A stretch of DNA of 34,053 bases, taken from positions 1-34,053 of the forward strand of contig CAJUCC010000081.1 in the NCBI GenBank assembly GCA_910585205.1, in the 5' to 3' direction. This DNA comes from an uncultured Lachnospiraceae bacterium. Lineage in GTDB: Bacteria; Bacillota; Clostridia; Lachnospirales; Lachnospiraceae. The notes beneath the pieces are model-generated. The model had not been told where the DNA came from. It saw only the letters and a list, made by a program, of their open reading frames with translations, and searched no databases. Below, one piece after another: positions 15,225 through 22,993 of this stretch. Each line of letters begins with the position of its first letter. Position 1 is the first letter of the stretch. The translations under genes were made by a program, and so were the position numbers.

Positions 15225-15885
15225 GTGTAAAGGACATAATAACCAAAATATTGGCGTAGATGGCGGATTCCGGCCATGTGGCATAGATTTCGCAGGAAGC
15301 CACGTTCTTGATGTAGTCTTTGTAGCGGACATAATAATTTTGTGCGGAAGGGTCGGAGGGGACGCCGTCGTGTACAACGATAAATTCCGGGATGACGACG
15401 TGGCTTAAAACGATTTCACCGGTTTCATCCATGGGTTTGATTTCGTCTTCGGGAATTTTAGGCGGATACACGCCGTACAGGGTGTGCTCGGGAATAAAGA
15501 TTTCTTCCTCCCGTTCGCCGGATTCAAGCGGAATCATGGTGACAGGCTGTATGGCGGTGACATCCGGGAGTATTTCCGTACCGGAAATCAGAACCGGTTC
15601 GTACCCTTCGGCTGTTACTTCTATATTATATTCGGAATAGGGCTGGACCAGTTGTTCCGGCTCCAGGCTGTACTCCACGTTCGGAGCCGCGAGCATAACA
15701 GGCGGTGTCTGGCCGCTCTCGTCGGTCGTAAGATTTAAAAGAGGTGTCTGCGGATCGCCGGTATAGGAGATGGTAACGGCCGCGTTTGGTATGGGAATCA
15801 TACCGACAGAAGAGATGACGGAAATCCGCAGCTCGCCTTCCGAAGCGGGTGCCTGTTGGGCTTTTCCAAAAGGATATTCATACAT
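15192..15885 (-). pseudogene. SleC-like spore cortex-lytic protein, N-terminal segment (gene split by element)
   Basis: It starts at ATG 15885 (MYEYPFGK), preferred over an ATG at 15939 because of the AGAGG site and position. Residues about 15-130 form a carboxypeptidase-regulatory-like beta domain (ISVISSVGMIPIPNAAVTISYTG), as in the pro-region of SleC-like proteins. Residues about 150-230 begin the SpoIID/LytB-type lytic domain: YVRYKDYIKNVASCEIYATWP holds the Glu that matches the SpoIID catalytic residue. The frame runs through the repeat at 15203-15192 and, in the integrated state, ends in about a dozen unrelated residues. Fusion to the segment 12072-11489 gives the complete protein. The gene follows the ABC permease gene by about 80 bases. 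Confidence 0.9.
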
Positions 15886-15930
15886 AAAGATGCCTCTGCA
15901 TTTTTTGTTATCATATGCAGAGGTATCTTT
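15886..15930 (-). promoter_or_regulatory. Hairpin abutting the sleC-like start codon and covering its ribosome site
   Basis: AAAGATGCCTCTGCAT (15886-15901) and ATGCAGAGGTATCTTT (15915-15930) are inverted copies differing at one base. On the minus strand the downstream arm contains AGAGG, the only ribosome-like site before ATG 15885. It may stop transcription from the ABC operon or limit sleC translation. No T-run follows. Confidence 0.5.
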
Positions 15931-15965
15931 GCGTGACACCGGACATCAACCGGCTGCAATTTAAT

Positions 15966-16772
15966 TTAATCCAAATTTAATTTTTTATTCATCATATGCA
16001 GTGTAATCACATACCAGAGGATGCCGAGAAACAGGCTGGCGATCGATGTGGTTGGTATGGCATGGATAAGAAAGTCCACAGGTGAAAAGTCCACATTGCC
16101 AAGCTGGATTGTCTGGGGCATAATCAGTGCGCTGGTGACAGACTGTACCAGAGAATAGAGGCCGATATAGCAGAGGATGGAGCCCATGACTTTATGCCGG
16201 TGGAAGGTCTGTCCCAGGATTATGGCGCAATAGATCATCAGGATGCCGCTGGCCAGACCGATAAAATTGGAAACGGAGCCGACCAGAATGAAAACCGACA
16301 GGGAGATGCCTGCGGACCGGCACAGTTCGGGCAGGGCATTCAGCAGATTGTGCAAAAACAGATCGGGCGTATCCAGCAGTCTGGCCAACAGCGGCATCAG
16401 CAGCAGCACGATGCTGACCATCGTAATCAGTTCGGTAATCAGCATACAGAGACAATGAATCAGCAGTTTGGAGATGACGAGCTGACGCTTTGTCACCGGC
16501 AGTGTATGCATCAGATACCCTTCGTCGGTATAAAGATTCCGATAAAAGCGGATGGCACAGTAGAGCGACATGGCAAAGGCCACACTTATAATCGTAATAT
16601 AATACATCATAAAGATAAATATGACGATGGACTTTGCACCCGAATTCAGGTCATAATCCAGCGTGGTGATTGTCAACATCCCGAGGATTGTGATAAAGAC
16701 CGTGAACGCATTGATAATAACAAGTACCTTTTGGCATGCCTGCCACTCATATTTTACTAAATGTTTCAGCAT
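15966..16772 (-). CDS. ABC transporter permease (ABC-2 type)
   Basis: 268 residues with about six hydrophobic segments: near residues 17-38, 48-72, 105-130, 155-180, 190-215 and 238-260. LMHTLPVTKRQLVISKL lies between segments 2 and 3, a loop typical of ABC-2 permeases fused to bacitracin- or lantibiotic-type exporters. The start overlaps the ATPase gene by seven bases (ATG inside TGTATGCTGA), with GGAGGTGTTTGT as ribosome site. Together with the ATPase and GntR protein it matches YtrABC-like transporters that answer cell-wall stress or export small compounds. The substrate is not readable. Confidence 0.9.
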   Translation of the reverse strand: MLKHLVKYEWQACQKVLVIINAFTVFITILGMLTITTLDYDLNSGAKSIVIFIFMMYYITIISVAFAMSLYCAIRFYRNLYTDEGYLMHTLPVTKRQLVISKLLIHCLCMLITELITMVSIVLLLMPLLARLLDTPDLFLHNLLNALPELCRSAGISLSVFILVGSVSNFIGLASGILMIYCAIILGQTFHRHKVMGSILCYIGLYSLVQSVTSALIMPQTIQLGNVDFSPVDFLIHAIPTTSIASLFLGILWYVITLHMMNKKLNLD

Positions 16773-17470
16773 ACAAACACCTCCCTGAAATAAGCGTCTA
16801 ACGATTTGCCCTTTTCTTCCCGGATCTGCTCGGCAGGCGCGTATAAGATCACGTTGCCGTTGCGGATAAAGATCACATCGTCGAGAATGTTTTCAATGTC
16901 CGAAATCAAATGTGTGGACAGCAGAATGGTGGCATTTTCATTATAATTGGAAATAATGGTTTTCAGAATATAGTCCCTGGCTGCCGGATCAACGCCTGCG
17001 ATCGGTTCGTCCAGGATATAAAGCTGCGCGCGCCGGCTCATAACCAGAATGAGTTGAACCTTTTCCCGGGTTCCCTTTGAAAGAGTCTTCAGTCTGGCGG
17101 AGGGATCGATTCCCAGAGAGGCGAACATGCCGTATGCCGTTTCCACGGAGAAATCCGCATAAAAATCCGCAAAAAATCCGATCAGCTGCTCCACCTTCAT
17201 GGAATTCTGGAGGCAGGTGCGTTCGGGCAGGTAAGAGATCATTGCTTTGGTTTCCGGTCCCGGGGCAAAGCCGTTGACGGTCAGTGTGCCGGAAGTCGGG
17301 GTCAACAGTCCGTTAATCAGTTTGATGAAAGTGGTCTTGCCGCTCCCGTTGGGACCGAGCAGCCCGATAATGCGGCCGCCGGGAATCCGCAGTGTCAGTT
17401 CGTTTAATGCCGGTGCGGATTTTTTCTGATAACATTTGCACAGGGCATTGGCTTCCAGTAAATAGTTCAT
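16766..17470 (-). CDS. ABC transporter ATP-binding protein
   Basis: 234 residues from ATG 17470 (MNYLLEA), chosen because AGGAGG sits six bases upstream. A GTG five codons earlier would overlap gntR. Walker A is GPNGSGKTTF, the Q-loop lies near SYLPER, the signature is LSKGTREK, Walker B is LYILDEP, and the switch His is in LLSTHL. The degenerate signature (LSKGT instead of LSGGQ) is common in ABC-2 exporters of the YtrB/BcrA group. It follows the regulator with one base between them and overlaps the permease. Confidence 0.94.
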   Translation of the reverse strand: MNYLLEANALCKCYQKKSAPALNELTLRIPGGRIIGLLGPNGSGKTTFIKLINGLLTPTSGTLTVNGFAPGPETKAMISYLPERTCLQNSMKVEQLIGFFADFYADFSVETAYGMFASLGIDPSARLKTLSKGTREKVQLILVMSRRAQLYILDEPIAGVDPAARDYILKTIISNYNENATILLSTHLISDIENILDDVIFIRNGNVILYAPAEQIREEKGKSLDAYFREVFVC

Positions 17471-17471
17471 G

Positions 17472-17837
17472 TTAATCCTCCTCACAAGCTGCCTTTAAAA
17501 AAGACAGGATTTCCGTTTCTTCATATCCGAGCCGGCGCATATTCTGAAAGAAGCAGGTCAGCGCTTCCTGAGCCAGCGTCTGTCTGATCCGTCGTGTGAA
17601 TTCCGTATCTTCCGTGACATAACGTCCGGCTGTCCGCTGGCTTCGGAGCAGACCGCGCTGCTCAAGCTCCGCCAGCGCCTTCTGCATTGTATTGGGGTTG
17701 ACGCCTGCCTCAGCGGCCAGTTCCCTGACACTGGGCAGACGGTATCCCGCGGGGTAATGTCCGGAGACAATCCGCATTTGAATCTGTTCCAGAAGCTGGG
17801 TATATATGGGTCTGTCTGAGTCCAGTTTCCATGCCAT
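17472..17837 (-). CDS. GntR-family (YtrA-type) regulator of the ABC operon
   Basis: 121 residues from ATG 17837 (MAWKLDSDRPIY). An in-frame ATG at 17843 would add two residues, but AAGGA lies too close to it. The winged helix-turn-helix contains PIYTQLLEQIQMRIVSG and LPSVRELAAEAGVNPNTMQKAL. The C-terminus is a short helical dimerisation tail, as in YtrA. Members of this family repress the transporter genes downstream of them and are released by cell-wall antibiotics in Bacillus, but the inducer here is unknown. An excellent operator lies directly upstream. Confidence 0.94.
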   Translation of the reverse strand: MAWKLDSDRPIYTQLLEQIQMRIVSGHYPAGYRLPSVRELAAEAGVNPNTMQKALAELEQRGLLRSQRTAGRYVTEDTEFTRRIRQTLAQEALTCFFQNMRRLGYEETEILSFLKAACEED

Positions 17838-17858
17838 AGGCATTCTTCCTTTCCAAAA

Positions 17859-17894
17859 TGTATTATTGTACTAAGTGATTAATACAATAATACA
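17859..17894 (-). promoter_or_regulatory. Operator and promoter of the GntR-ABC operon
   Basis: TGTATTATTGTA (17859-17870) and TACAATAATACA (17883-17894) are perfect 12-base inverted repeats with a 12-base spacer. On the minus strand they contain a -35 (TTGTAT, 17887-17882) and -10 (TAATAC, 17865-17860), 16 bases apart, so a bound dimer would cover both boxes. This fits autorepression by the YtrA-type protein. Confidence 0.8.
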
Positions 17895-17933
17895 CCGTTT
17901 TGCCGGAAAGTCAAGAGGGCAGGAAAAAATTAC

Positions 17934-18032
17934 AATATGACAAATGTCATATTTTTTGCTGAAATTATGACGAAAGTCATGTAAAAGTCATTACATTAGA
18001 CAGGTGCCGGCACATCGGATTTCCGTTATGAT
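17934..18032 (+). promoter_or_regulatory. Control region of the sugar-uptake cluster with paired TGAC-N4-GTCA sites
   Basis: Palindrome AATATGACA-AA-TGTCATATT lies at 17934-17953 and ATGAC-GAAA-GTCAT at 17967-17980. Their centres are exactly 30 bases apart (three helical turns), and a further GTCAT half-site lies at 17987-17991. A -10 box TATGAT is at 18027-18032 but no -35 match lies at the right distance, so an activator is likely needed. The NarL-type regulator at 24330 in the same cluster is the obvious candidate. Confidence 0.65.
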
Positions 18033-18074
18033 AAATTTGTATTAAAAATAAATCTTTTTAGGGAGGAAAAAAGG

Positions 18075-19133
18075 ATGAAGAAAAAAGTAGTAAGCGTACT
18101 TCTTTGCACAGCAATGGCAGTTTCCATGCTGGTAGGATGCGGTTCTCAGCCGGCAGAAACAACGGCTCCCACAACGGGAGAAGATGCAGCAGCTCCTGCA
18201 GCTGAGGATGCGGCAGCGGATGTTGCAGAGGACGCAGTTGCAGAGGCGGAAGCACAGGCAGGTGAAAGACCGGAAGGCGGTTATAAATTCGGTTATACCT
18301 GTATGGACGGCTCCAACCCGTTCTTCGTTATTCTGGAACAGACAATCCGTGAAGAAGTGGAAGCAAACGGTGATACACTCGTATCTTTCGACCCTGCGAA
18401 TGACGTTACCCGTCAGATCAGCGGTATCGAAGATCTGATCTCTCAGGATCTTGACGGTATCTTCCTGAATCCGGCAGAGGCTGAAGGTATTTTACCGGCT
18501 CTGGATATGCTGAAAGAAGCAGGCATTCCGATTATCAACTTTGATACGGAAGTTGCGGATCTGAGCTATGTTACTTCTTATGCAGGTTCCGATAACTACA
18601 ATGCAGGTAAGGTTTGCGGTGAAGACCTTGTTAAGAAATGCCCGGACGGCGGTCCGATCATCGTATTGGATTCCCCGACCATGAACTCCGTTGTTGACAG
18701 AACAAACGGTTTCCTGGATGCAATCGAAGGCAAAGGTTTTGAAATCGTTGCACAGCAGGATGCAAAAGGTAATCTGGAAGTATCCATGGGTATCGCAGAA
18801 GACCTTCTGCAGGCACACGGCGACGTAGTTGCGATCTTCGGCGGAAACGACCCGACAGCACTCGGTGCACTGGCAGCAGCAAACGCAGCAGGCCTGACAG
18901 ACTGCATGATCTATGGCGTTGACGGTTCTCCTGACATCAAGGCAGAACTTGCTTCCGGCGAGTCCCTGATCGAAGGTACAGGCGCACAGTCTCCTATCAG
19001 CATCGCAAAGAAATCCGTAGAAATTATGTACGATTTCCTGGGCGGCAACGAAGTAGACGACAGATACCCTGTTGAGACATTCCTGATTACAGCCGACAAC
19101 GTAGCTGACTACGGCACAGACGGATGGCAGTAA
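18075..19133 (+). CDS. Sugar-binding lipoprotein of an ABC importer (ribose/galactose/fructose type)
   Basis: 352 residues with a lipoprotein signal (lipobox LVGC, lipidated Cys at about residue 23). An Ala/Glu-rich linker to about residue 70 precedes a periplasmic-binding-protein type I fold (FGYTCMDGSNPFF, ISQDLDGIFLNPAE, GGNDPTALGALAA, IYGVDGSP). It captures a monosaccharide and hands it to the permease. It is first in the cluster and followed by a repeat and a terminator-like attenuator, which fits high expression of the binding protein relative to the membrane parts. The ribosome site is GGGAGG. The fold belongs to the RbsB/MglB/FrcB group. The exact sugar cannot be read, but the linked PfkB kinase hints at fructose or ribose. 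Confidence 0.93.
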   Translation: MKKKVVSVLLCTAMAVSMLVGCGSQPAETTAPTTGEDAAAPAAEDAAADVAEDAVAEAEAQAGERPEGGYKFGYTCMDGSNPFFVILEQTIREEVEANGDTLVSFDPANDVTRQISGIEDLISQDLDGIFLNPAEAEGILPALDMLKEAGIPIINFDTEVADLSYVTSYAGSDNYNAGKVCGEDLVKKCPDGGPIIVLDSPTMNSVVDRTNGFLDAIEGKGFEIVAQQDAKGNLEVSMGIAEDLLQAHGDVVAIFGGNDPTALGALAAANAAGLTDCMIYGVDGSPDIKAELASGESLIEGTGAQSPISIAKKSVEIMYDFLGGNEVDDRYPVETFLITADNVADYGTDGWQ

Positions 19134-19139
19134 AGCAAA

Positions 19140-19263
19140 ATTGCGAAGCAATTTTGCGCTACCCACACGGAGCGAAGCGCAGTGCGGGTTTCCCGGGACG
19201 GGCGTAAGCCCGTATTGCGAAGCAATTTTGCGCTACCCACACGGAGCGAAGCGCAGTGTGGGT
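19140..19263 (+). repeat. Tandem 50-base palindromic repeat
   Basis: Two copies (19140-19189 and 19214-19263) match in 49 of 50 bases, 74 bases apart. Each contains two stem-loops. The first is GCAAAATTGC-GAA-GCAATTTTGC (full in copy 1, shorter in copy 2). The second is ACCCACAC with GTGTGGGT (perfect in copy 2, one mismatch in copy 1). It resembles REP-like mobile palindromes and sits between the stop of the binding protein and the operon terminator. Confidence 0.85.
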
Positions 19264-19286
19264 AAGGGATAAATAAACACAAAAAC

Positions 19287-19328
19287 ATAGGCCATATAAA
19301 TGCGAGCATCTATGTGGCCTATTTTTTT
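19287..19328 (+). terminator. Intra-operon terminator or attenuator
   Basis: ATAGGCCATATA (19287-19298) pairs with TATGTGGCCTAT (19311-19322), one G-U pair included, followed by seven T. Partial termination here would leave the binding-protein mRNA in excess over the ATPase and permease mRNA. Confidence 0.85.
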
Positions 19329-19365
19329 AGCGATGAATAGGACAGATAAAGGAAGGTGATAGGGT

Positions 19366-20850
19366 TTGGCTGAAGAATACTTACTGGAAATGAAAGGGAT
19401 TCACAAACGGTTTCCGGGCGTGCTGGCGCTGAATAATGTAAGCCTTACGGTTGAGGCGGGGGAAGTACATGCGCTTCTTGGCGAAAACGGAGCCGGGAAA
19501 TCTACGTTAATCAAAGTCCTGGGCGGTATTTACATAGCGGAAGAAGGCGAAATCTTCATTGAAGGAAAAAAGGTAAAGATTGACAGTGTAAAGAGTTCGC
19601 ATGAAAACGGTGTGGCAATTATCCATCAGGAGCTGGTGCTTGTGCCGTATATGACAGTTGCGGAAAATATTTTTCTCGGCAGAGAGCCGATGAAGGGCAA
19701 GTTCGTGGATCACAGAAAGATGACGGACGATGCGCAGGCGTTGCTGGATGCAAACGGCATGGGGATTGCGGCCGATACACTGGTCGGAAGTCTGACAATC
19801 GCACAGCAGCAGATGGTGGAAATCGTAAAAGCCATTTCATTTAATTCGAAAATTCTGGTTATGGATGAGCCGACCTCTTCTATTTCCGACAAGGAAGTGG
19901 AGTTTTTATTTGAGACAATGCGCGGCCTGACGGCAAAGGGCGTGGGCATTATCTATATTTCCCATAAGATGAGCGAGCTGGAGCAGATCTGCGATAAGGT
20001 TACGGTTATGCGTGACGGGGAATATGTGGGAACTAAGGTTGTCAAAGAGACGAACAAAGACGAACTGATTGCCATGATGGTTGGCCGGGAGCTGACCAAC
20101 TACTATACAAGAGATTTCCAGCAGCCGGGAGACGTTATTCTGAAATGCGATCACATATCGGACGGCAAGATGGCGAAAGATGCCAGCTTTGAGGTCAGAA
20201 AGGGCGAAATCGTAGGATTTGCCGGATTGGTCGGCGCGGGCCGGAGCGAGGTAATGAAATGCATCTTCGGATTAACGAAGAACTATAAAGGGAGCATTGA
20301 GATCGAAGGCAGTCAGGTGCAGATTCACAATCCCATCGAGGCCATGAAATACGGGCTTGCGCTTGTGCCGGAGGACAGAAAGCTGGAAGGCTTGTATAAG
20401 GTACAGAGCGTACGCTATAATTCGACCATAGAGGTGTTGGGAGACTTTATCAAAGGTATTTTTGTGGACGGGGCAAAGGAAGAGGAGATCACACAGAAAT
20501 ACATTGATATGCTGTCTACGAAGACACCTACGCAGGAACAGCTGATCGGGAATCTTTCCGGCGGGAACCAGCAGAAGGTTATTATCGGCAGATGGCTTGC
20601 GACCAATCCAAAGATTCTGATTCTGGATGAGCCTACGAGAGGTGTCGATGTAGGGGCGAAATCCGAGATTTATGCAATTATGAACGATCTTGTGAAACAG
20701 GGCATGTCCATTATTATGATTTCTTCGGAACTTCCGGAAATTATCAACATGAGCGATCGTATTTATGTTATGAGTGAGGGAAATATTACGGGCTGCCTGT
20801 CAAGGGATGAAGTATCACAGGAAGCGATCATGAAGCTTGCGGCAAATTAG
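19366..20850 (+). CDS. Sugar ABC transporter ATPase with two ATP-binding domains (RbsA/MglA type)
   Basis: 494 residues. The start is TTG 19366 (after GGAAGGTGA), fitting the conserved N-terminus LLEMKGIHKRFPGVLALNNV. The first domain has Walker A GENGAGKST near residue 41, a non-canonical signature LTIAQQQM and Walker B LVMDEPTSS. The second has an altered Walker A (GLVGAGRSE), the signature LSGGNQQK and Walker B LILDEPTRGVDVG. The weak second P-loop is typical for this family. It powers sugar import with the permease that follows. The TTG start may lower its level. Confidence 0.95.
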   Translation: MAEEYLLEMKGIHKRFPGVLALNNVSLTVEAGEVHALLGENGAGKSTLIKVLGGIYIAEEGEIFIEGKKVKIDSVKSSHENGVAIIHQELVLVPYMTVAENIFLGREPMKGKFVDHRKMTDDAQALLDANGMGIAADTLVGSLTIAQQQMVEIVKAISFNSKILVMDEPTSSISDKEVEFLFETMRGLTAKGVGIIYISHKMSELEQICDKVTVMRDGEYVGTKVVKETNKDELIAMMVGRELTNYYTRDFQQPGDVILKCDHISDGKMAKDASFEVRKGEIVGFAGLVGAGRSEVMKCIFGLTKNYKGSIEIEGSQVQIHNPIEAMKYGLALVPEDRKLEGLYKVQSVRYNSTIEVLGDFIKGIFVDGAKEEEITQKYIDMLSTKTPTQEQLIGNLSGGNQQKVIIGRWLATNPKILILDEPTRGVDVGAKSEIYAIMNDLVKQGMSIIMISSELPEIINMSDRIYVMSEGNITGCLSRDEVSQEAIMKLAAN

Positions 20851-20875
20851 GAAACAGATAAGGAGGAAAACATCT

Positions 20876-21883
20876 ATGGCTGAAGAAAAAGCAGTTGCTG
20901 CGCAGAACACTTCAGGTTCGAGATTCGTTAAGGCAGCAAAAATATATTTCAAAGAAAATTTGGGTATTATCGTAGCGCTTTTGGTATTGTGTCTCTTTCT
21001 GGCGGTTAATCCGCTTACCAGAAGTTCCTTTCTGACACAGAAGAATGTGTTTAACGTACTTCGTCAGATTTCCACCAACCTGTATCTGGCATGTGGTATG
21101 ACAATGGTTATTATTCTCGGCGGAATCGACCTTTCGGTGGGTTCTGTTATCGCCATGTCCGGCTGTGTGGCTGCGGGCTGCGTATCCCGGTACAATCTGC
21201 CGCTGGCGGTTGCACTGCTCTGCGGTGTGCTGGTTGGTCTGGTTGTCGGCATGTTTAACGGGTATGTGATTTCCAGCACGACAATCCCGCCCTTTATCGT
21301 AACACTGGCGACGATGAACATTGCGAAAGGTCTTGCCTATGTATATACGGGCGGGTCGCCGGTGCGTGTTGTGACAAAAGAATGGCAGTTCGTGGGCGCG
21401 GGCTATATCGGACCGGTCCCGACGCCGGTTGTGCTTTTAGTAATCGTGCTGTTTGTTACGGCAATGATTATGAATAAAACAAAACTGGGCCGTCATCTGT
21501 ATGCCGTGGGCGGCAACGCGCAGGCGGCGGAGTTCTCCGGCATCAGCGTGGCAAGGGTAAAATTCCTCGTTCATACATATTCCGGTATTATGGCAGGTCT
21601 GGCAGGTATCGTGCTGGCTTCCCGTATGTATTCCGGGCAGCCTACCGCAGGTGACGGTGCAGAGATGGACGCCATTGCAGCGGTTGTCGTAGGCGGAACG
21701 AGTATGGCCGGCGGTTCCGGTAAAATCGGCGGCACAATCATCGGTGGTCTGATTATCGGTGTGTTGAATAACGGTCTGAATCTGATGAACGTCAACTCTT
21801 TCTGGCAGTACGTGGTAAAAGGCTGCGTTATCCTGCTGGCTGTTTATCTGGATTACATCAGAAACAAAAAAACCAAACTGTAA
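20876..21883 (+). CDS. Sugar ABC transporter permease (RbsC/MglC type)
   Basis: 335 residues from ATG 20876, which has AAGGAGGAAAA upstream. A longer frame from 20837 lies inside the ATPase gene. About ten hydrophobic segments begin with IIVALLVLCLFLAV. The family motifs are GGIDLSVGSVIAM near residue 80, and RHLYAVGGNAQAAEFSGI, which faces the ATPase. MAGGSGKIGGTIIGG lies near the C-terminus. It forms the membrane channel as a homodimer. Position and content make it the partner of the preceding ATPase and lipoprotein. Confidence 0.95.
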   Translation: MAEEKAVAAQNTSGSRFVKAAKIYFKENLGIIVALLVLCLFLAVNPLTRSSFLTQKNVFNVLRQISTNLYLACGMTMVIILGGIDLSVGSVIAMSGCVAAGCVSRYNLPLAVALLCGVLVGLVVGMFNGYVISSTTIPPFIVTLATMNIAKGLAYVYTGGSPVRVVTKEWQFVGAGYIGPVPTPVVLLVIVLFVTAMIMNKTKLGRHLYAVGGNAQAAEFSGISVARVKFLVHTYSGIMAGLAGIVLASRMYSGQPTAGDGAEMDAIAAVVVGGTSMAGGSGKIGGTIIGGLIIGVLNNGLNLMNVNSFWQYVVKGCVILLAVYLDYIRNKKTKL

Positions 21884-21945
21884 AAAATCAGTTGTGGTAA
21901 AATTTTACGAATATGATACAATAATAAACAAAGGATACCGTAAGT

Positions 21946-21978
21946 CACCTGGCAGCCGTAAGGCTGCCGGGTGGTTTT
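21946..21978 (+). terminator. Strong hairpin between the ABC importer and the signalling genes
   Basis: CACCTGGCAGCC (21946-21957), loop GTAA, and GGCTGCCGGGTG (21962-21973) form a 12-pair stem with one wobble, followed by GTTTTC. It separates the importer from the second binding protein, whose start lies only 12 to 24 bases further. A perfect palindrome GTAAAATTTTAC (21897-21908) lies upstream, and TATGAT with TACAAT-like boxes nearby may be a promoter. Confidence 0.75.
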
Positions 21979-21984
21979 CGTATT

Positions 21985-22974
21985 GTGGGTGAATGGATGA
22001 AGGAATATGCCGGTAACAGGAAGTTTATAGTTGTATGCATACTGGCGGGATCGCTGCTGGCAATGATTCTTCTGTGCATGGATACTGCCATGCCGCCGGG
22101 GAAGAAGGAAAGCGGGCAGCGGGTCAGAAAATTCGGCGCGACATATATGACGATGAATAATCCTTATTTTCAGGATATGAATGCCGAGATCGAGGAGATT
22201 GTGGAGGCAAACGGCGATATACTGATATTCCGTGACCCTGCGCAGGATCAGGAGAAGCAGAATGAGCAGATACTGGACATGCTGGAGGAAGGCATTACCG
22301 GCCTTTTTTTGAATCCGGTCAACTGGGAAACCGTCAGACCTGCGCTGGTTGCCTGCAAAGAGGCGGGCGTTCCGGTCTTTGTCATTGATACCAATGTATA
22401 CGATGACGAATACGTGGCCTTTTCCATTCTATCGGACAACTATGACGCCGGCGTACAGTGCGCCCGGGATATGATGCGCAAACGCAGCCGCGCCCGGGTG
22501 GTCGTAATCGACAGTCCGGGCACGAAATCGATCGATGACAGGGTGCGGGGATTTCTCGATACGATTGCGGGAAACGAGGCATACGAGGTTGTCTCCTGGC
22601 TGCACGGGAGAGGAGAACTGGAGATTTCCATGGATGTCATGCAGGAATTGCTGCGCTCGGGACAGGAGTTTGATGTGGTGCTCGGCGGCAATGACCCGAC
22701 CGCATTGGGCGCGCTGGCAGCGCTGCAGATGAATCAGATGCAGGACGGTATCCTGATCTATGGCATCGACGGCTCGCCGGACGGCAAGGTTATGATAAAG
22801 GAAGGCTATATGGAGGGCAGCAGTGCACAGCAGCCGCTTCTGATTGCCAATGAAGCGCTTGCGATGGCTTATGCCTATCTGGACGGCGAGGAAGTCGAGA
22901 AACTTGTGATCGTTCCGGTTGCGATGATTACGCGGGATAATATCGACGATTTTGATCTGGCAGGCTGGCAGTGA
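21985..22974 (+). CDS. Membrane-tethered sugar-binding protein, probable sensor subunit
   Basis: 329 residues if read from GTG 21985. ATG 21997 is also possible, and neither has a strong ribosome site. The N-terminus holds one uncleaved-looking membrane helix (KFIVVCILAGSLLAMILL) without a lipobox. The rest is a type I sugar-binding fold clearly related to the lipoprotein at 18075: shared GGNDPTALGALAA, IYGIDGSP and a C-terminus ending AGWQ. Being tethered and placed directly before a histidine kinase, it is probably a sensor that presents sugar to the kinase rather than a transport subunit. This is inference from order and anchoring. Confidence 0.88.
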   Translation: MGEWMKEYAGNRKFIVVCILAGSLLAMILLCMDTAMPPGKKESGQRVRKFGATYMTMNNPYFQDMNAEIEEIVEANGDILIFRDPAQDQEKQNEQILDMLEEGITGLFLNPVNWETVRPALVACKEAGVPVFVIDTNVYDDEYVAFSILSDNYDAGVQCARDMMRKRSRARVVVIDSPGTKSIDDRVRGFLDTIAGNEAYEVVSWLHGRGELEISMDVMQELLRSGQEFDVVLGGNDPTALGALAALQMNQMQDGILIYGIDGSPDGKVMIKEGYMEGSSAQQPLLIANEALAMAYAYLDGEEVEKLVIVPVAMITRDNIDDFDLAGWQ

Positions 22975-22993
22975 AAGCAGGGGAGGGATGTCT

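Noticed and set aside
19140..19263. CRISPR array
   Set aside because: There are only two repeat copies, each internally palindromic, and no cas genes or regular spacers.
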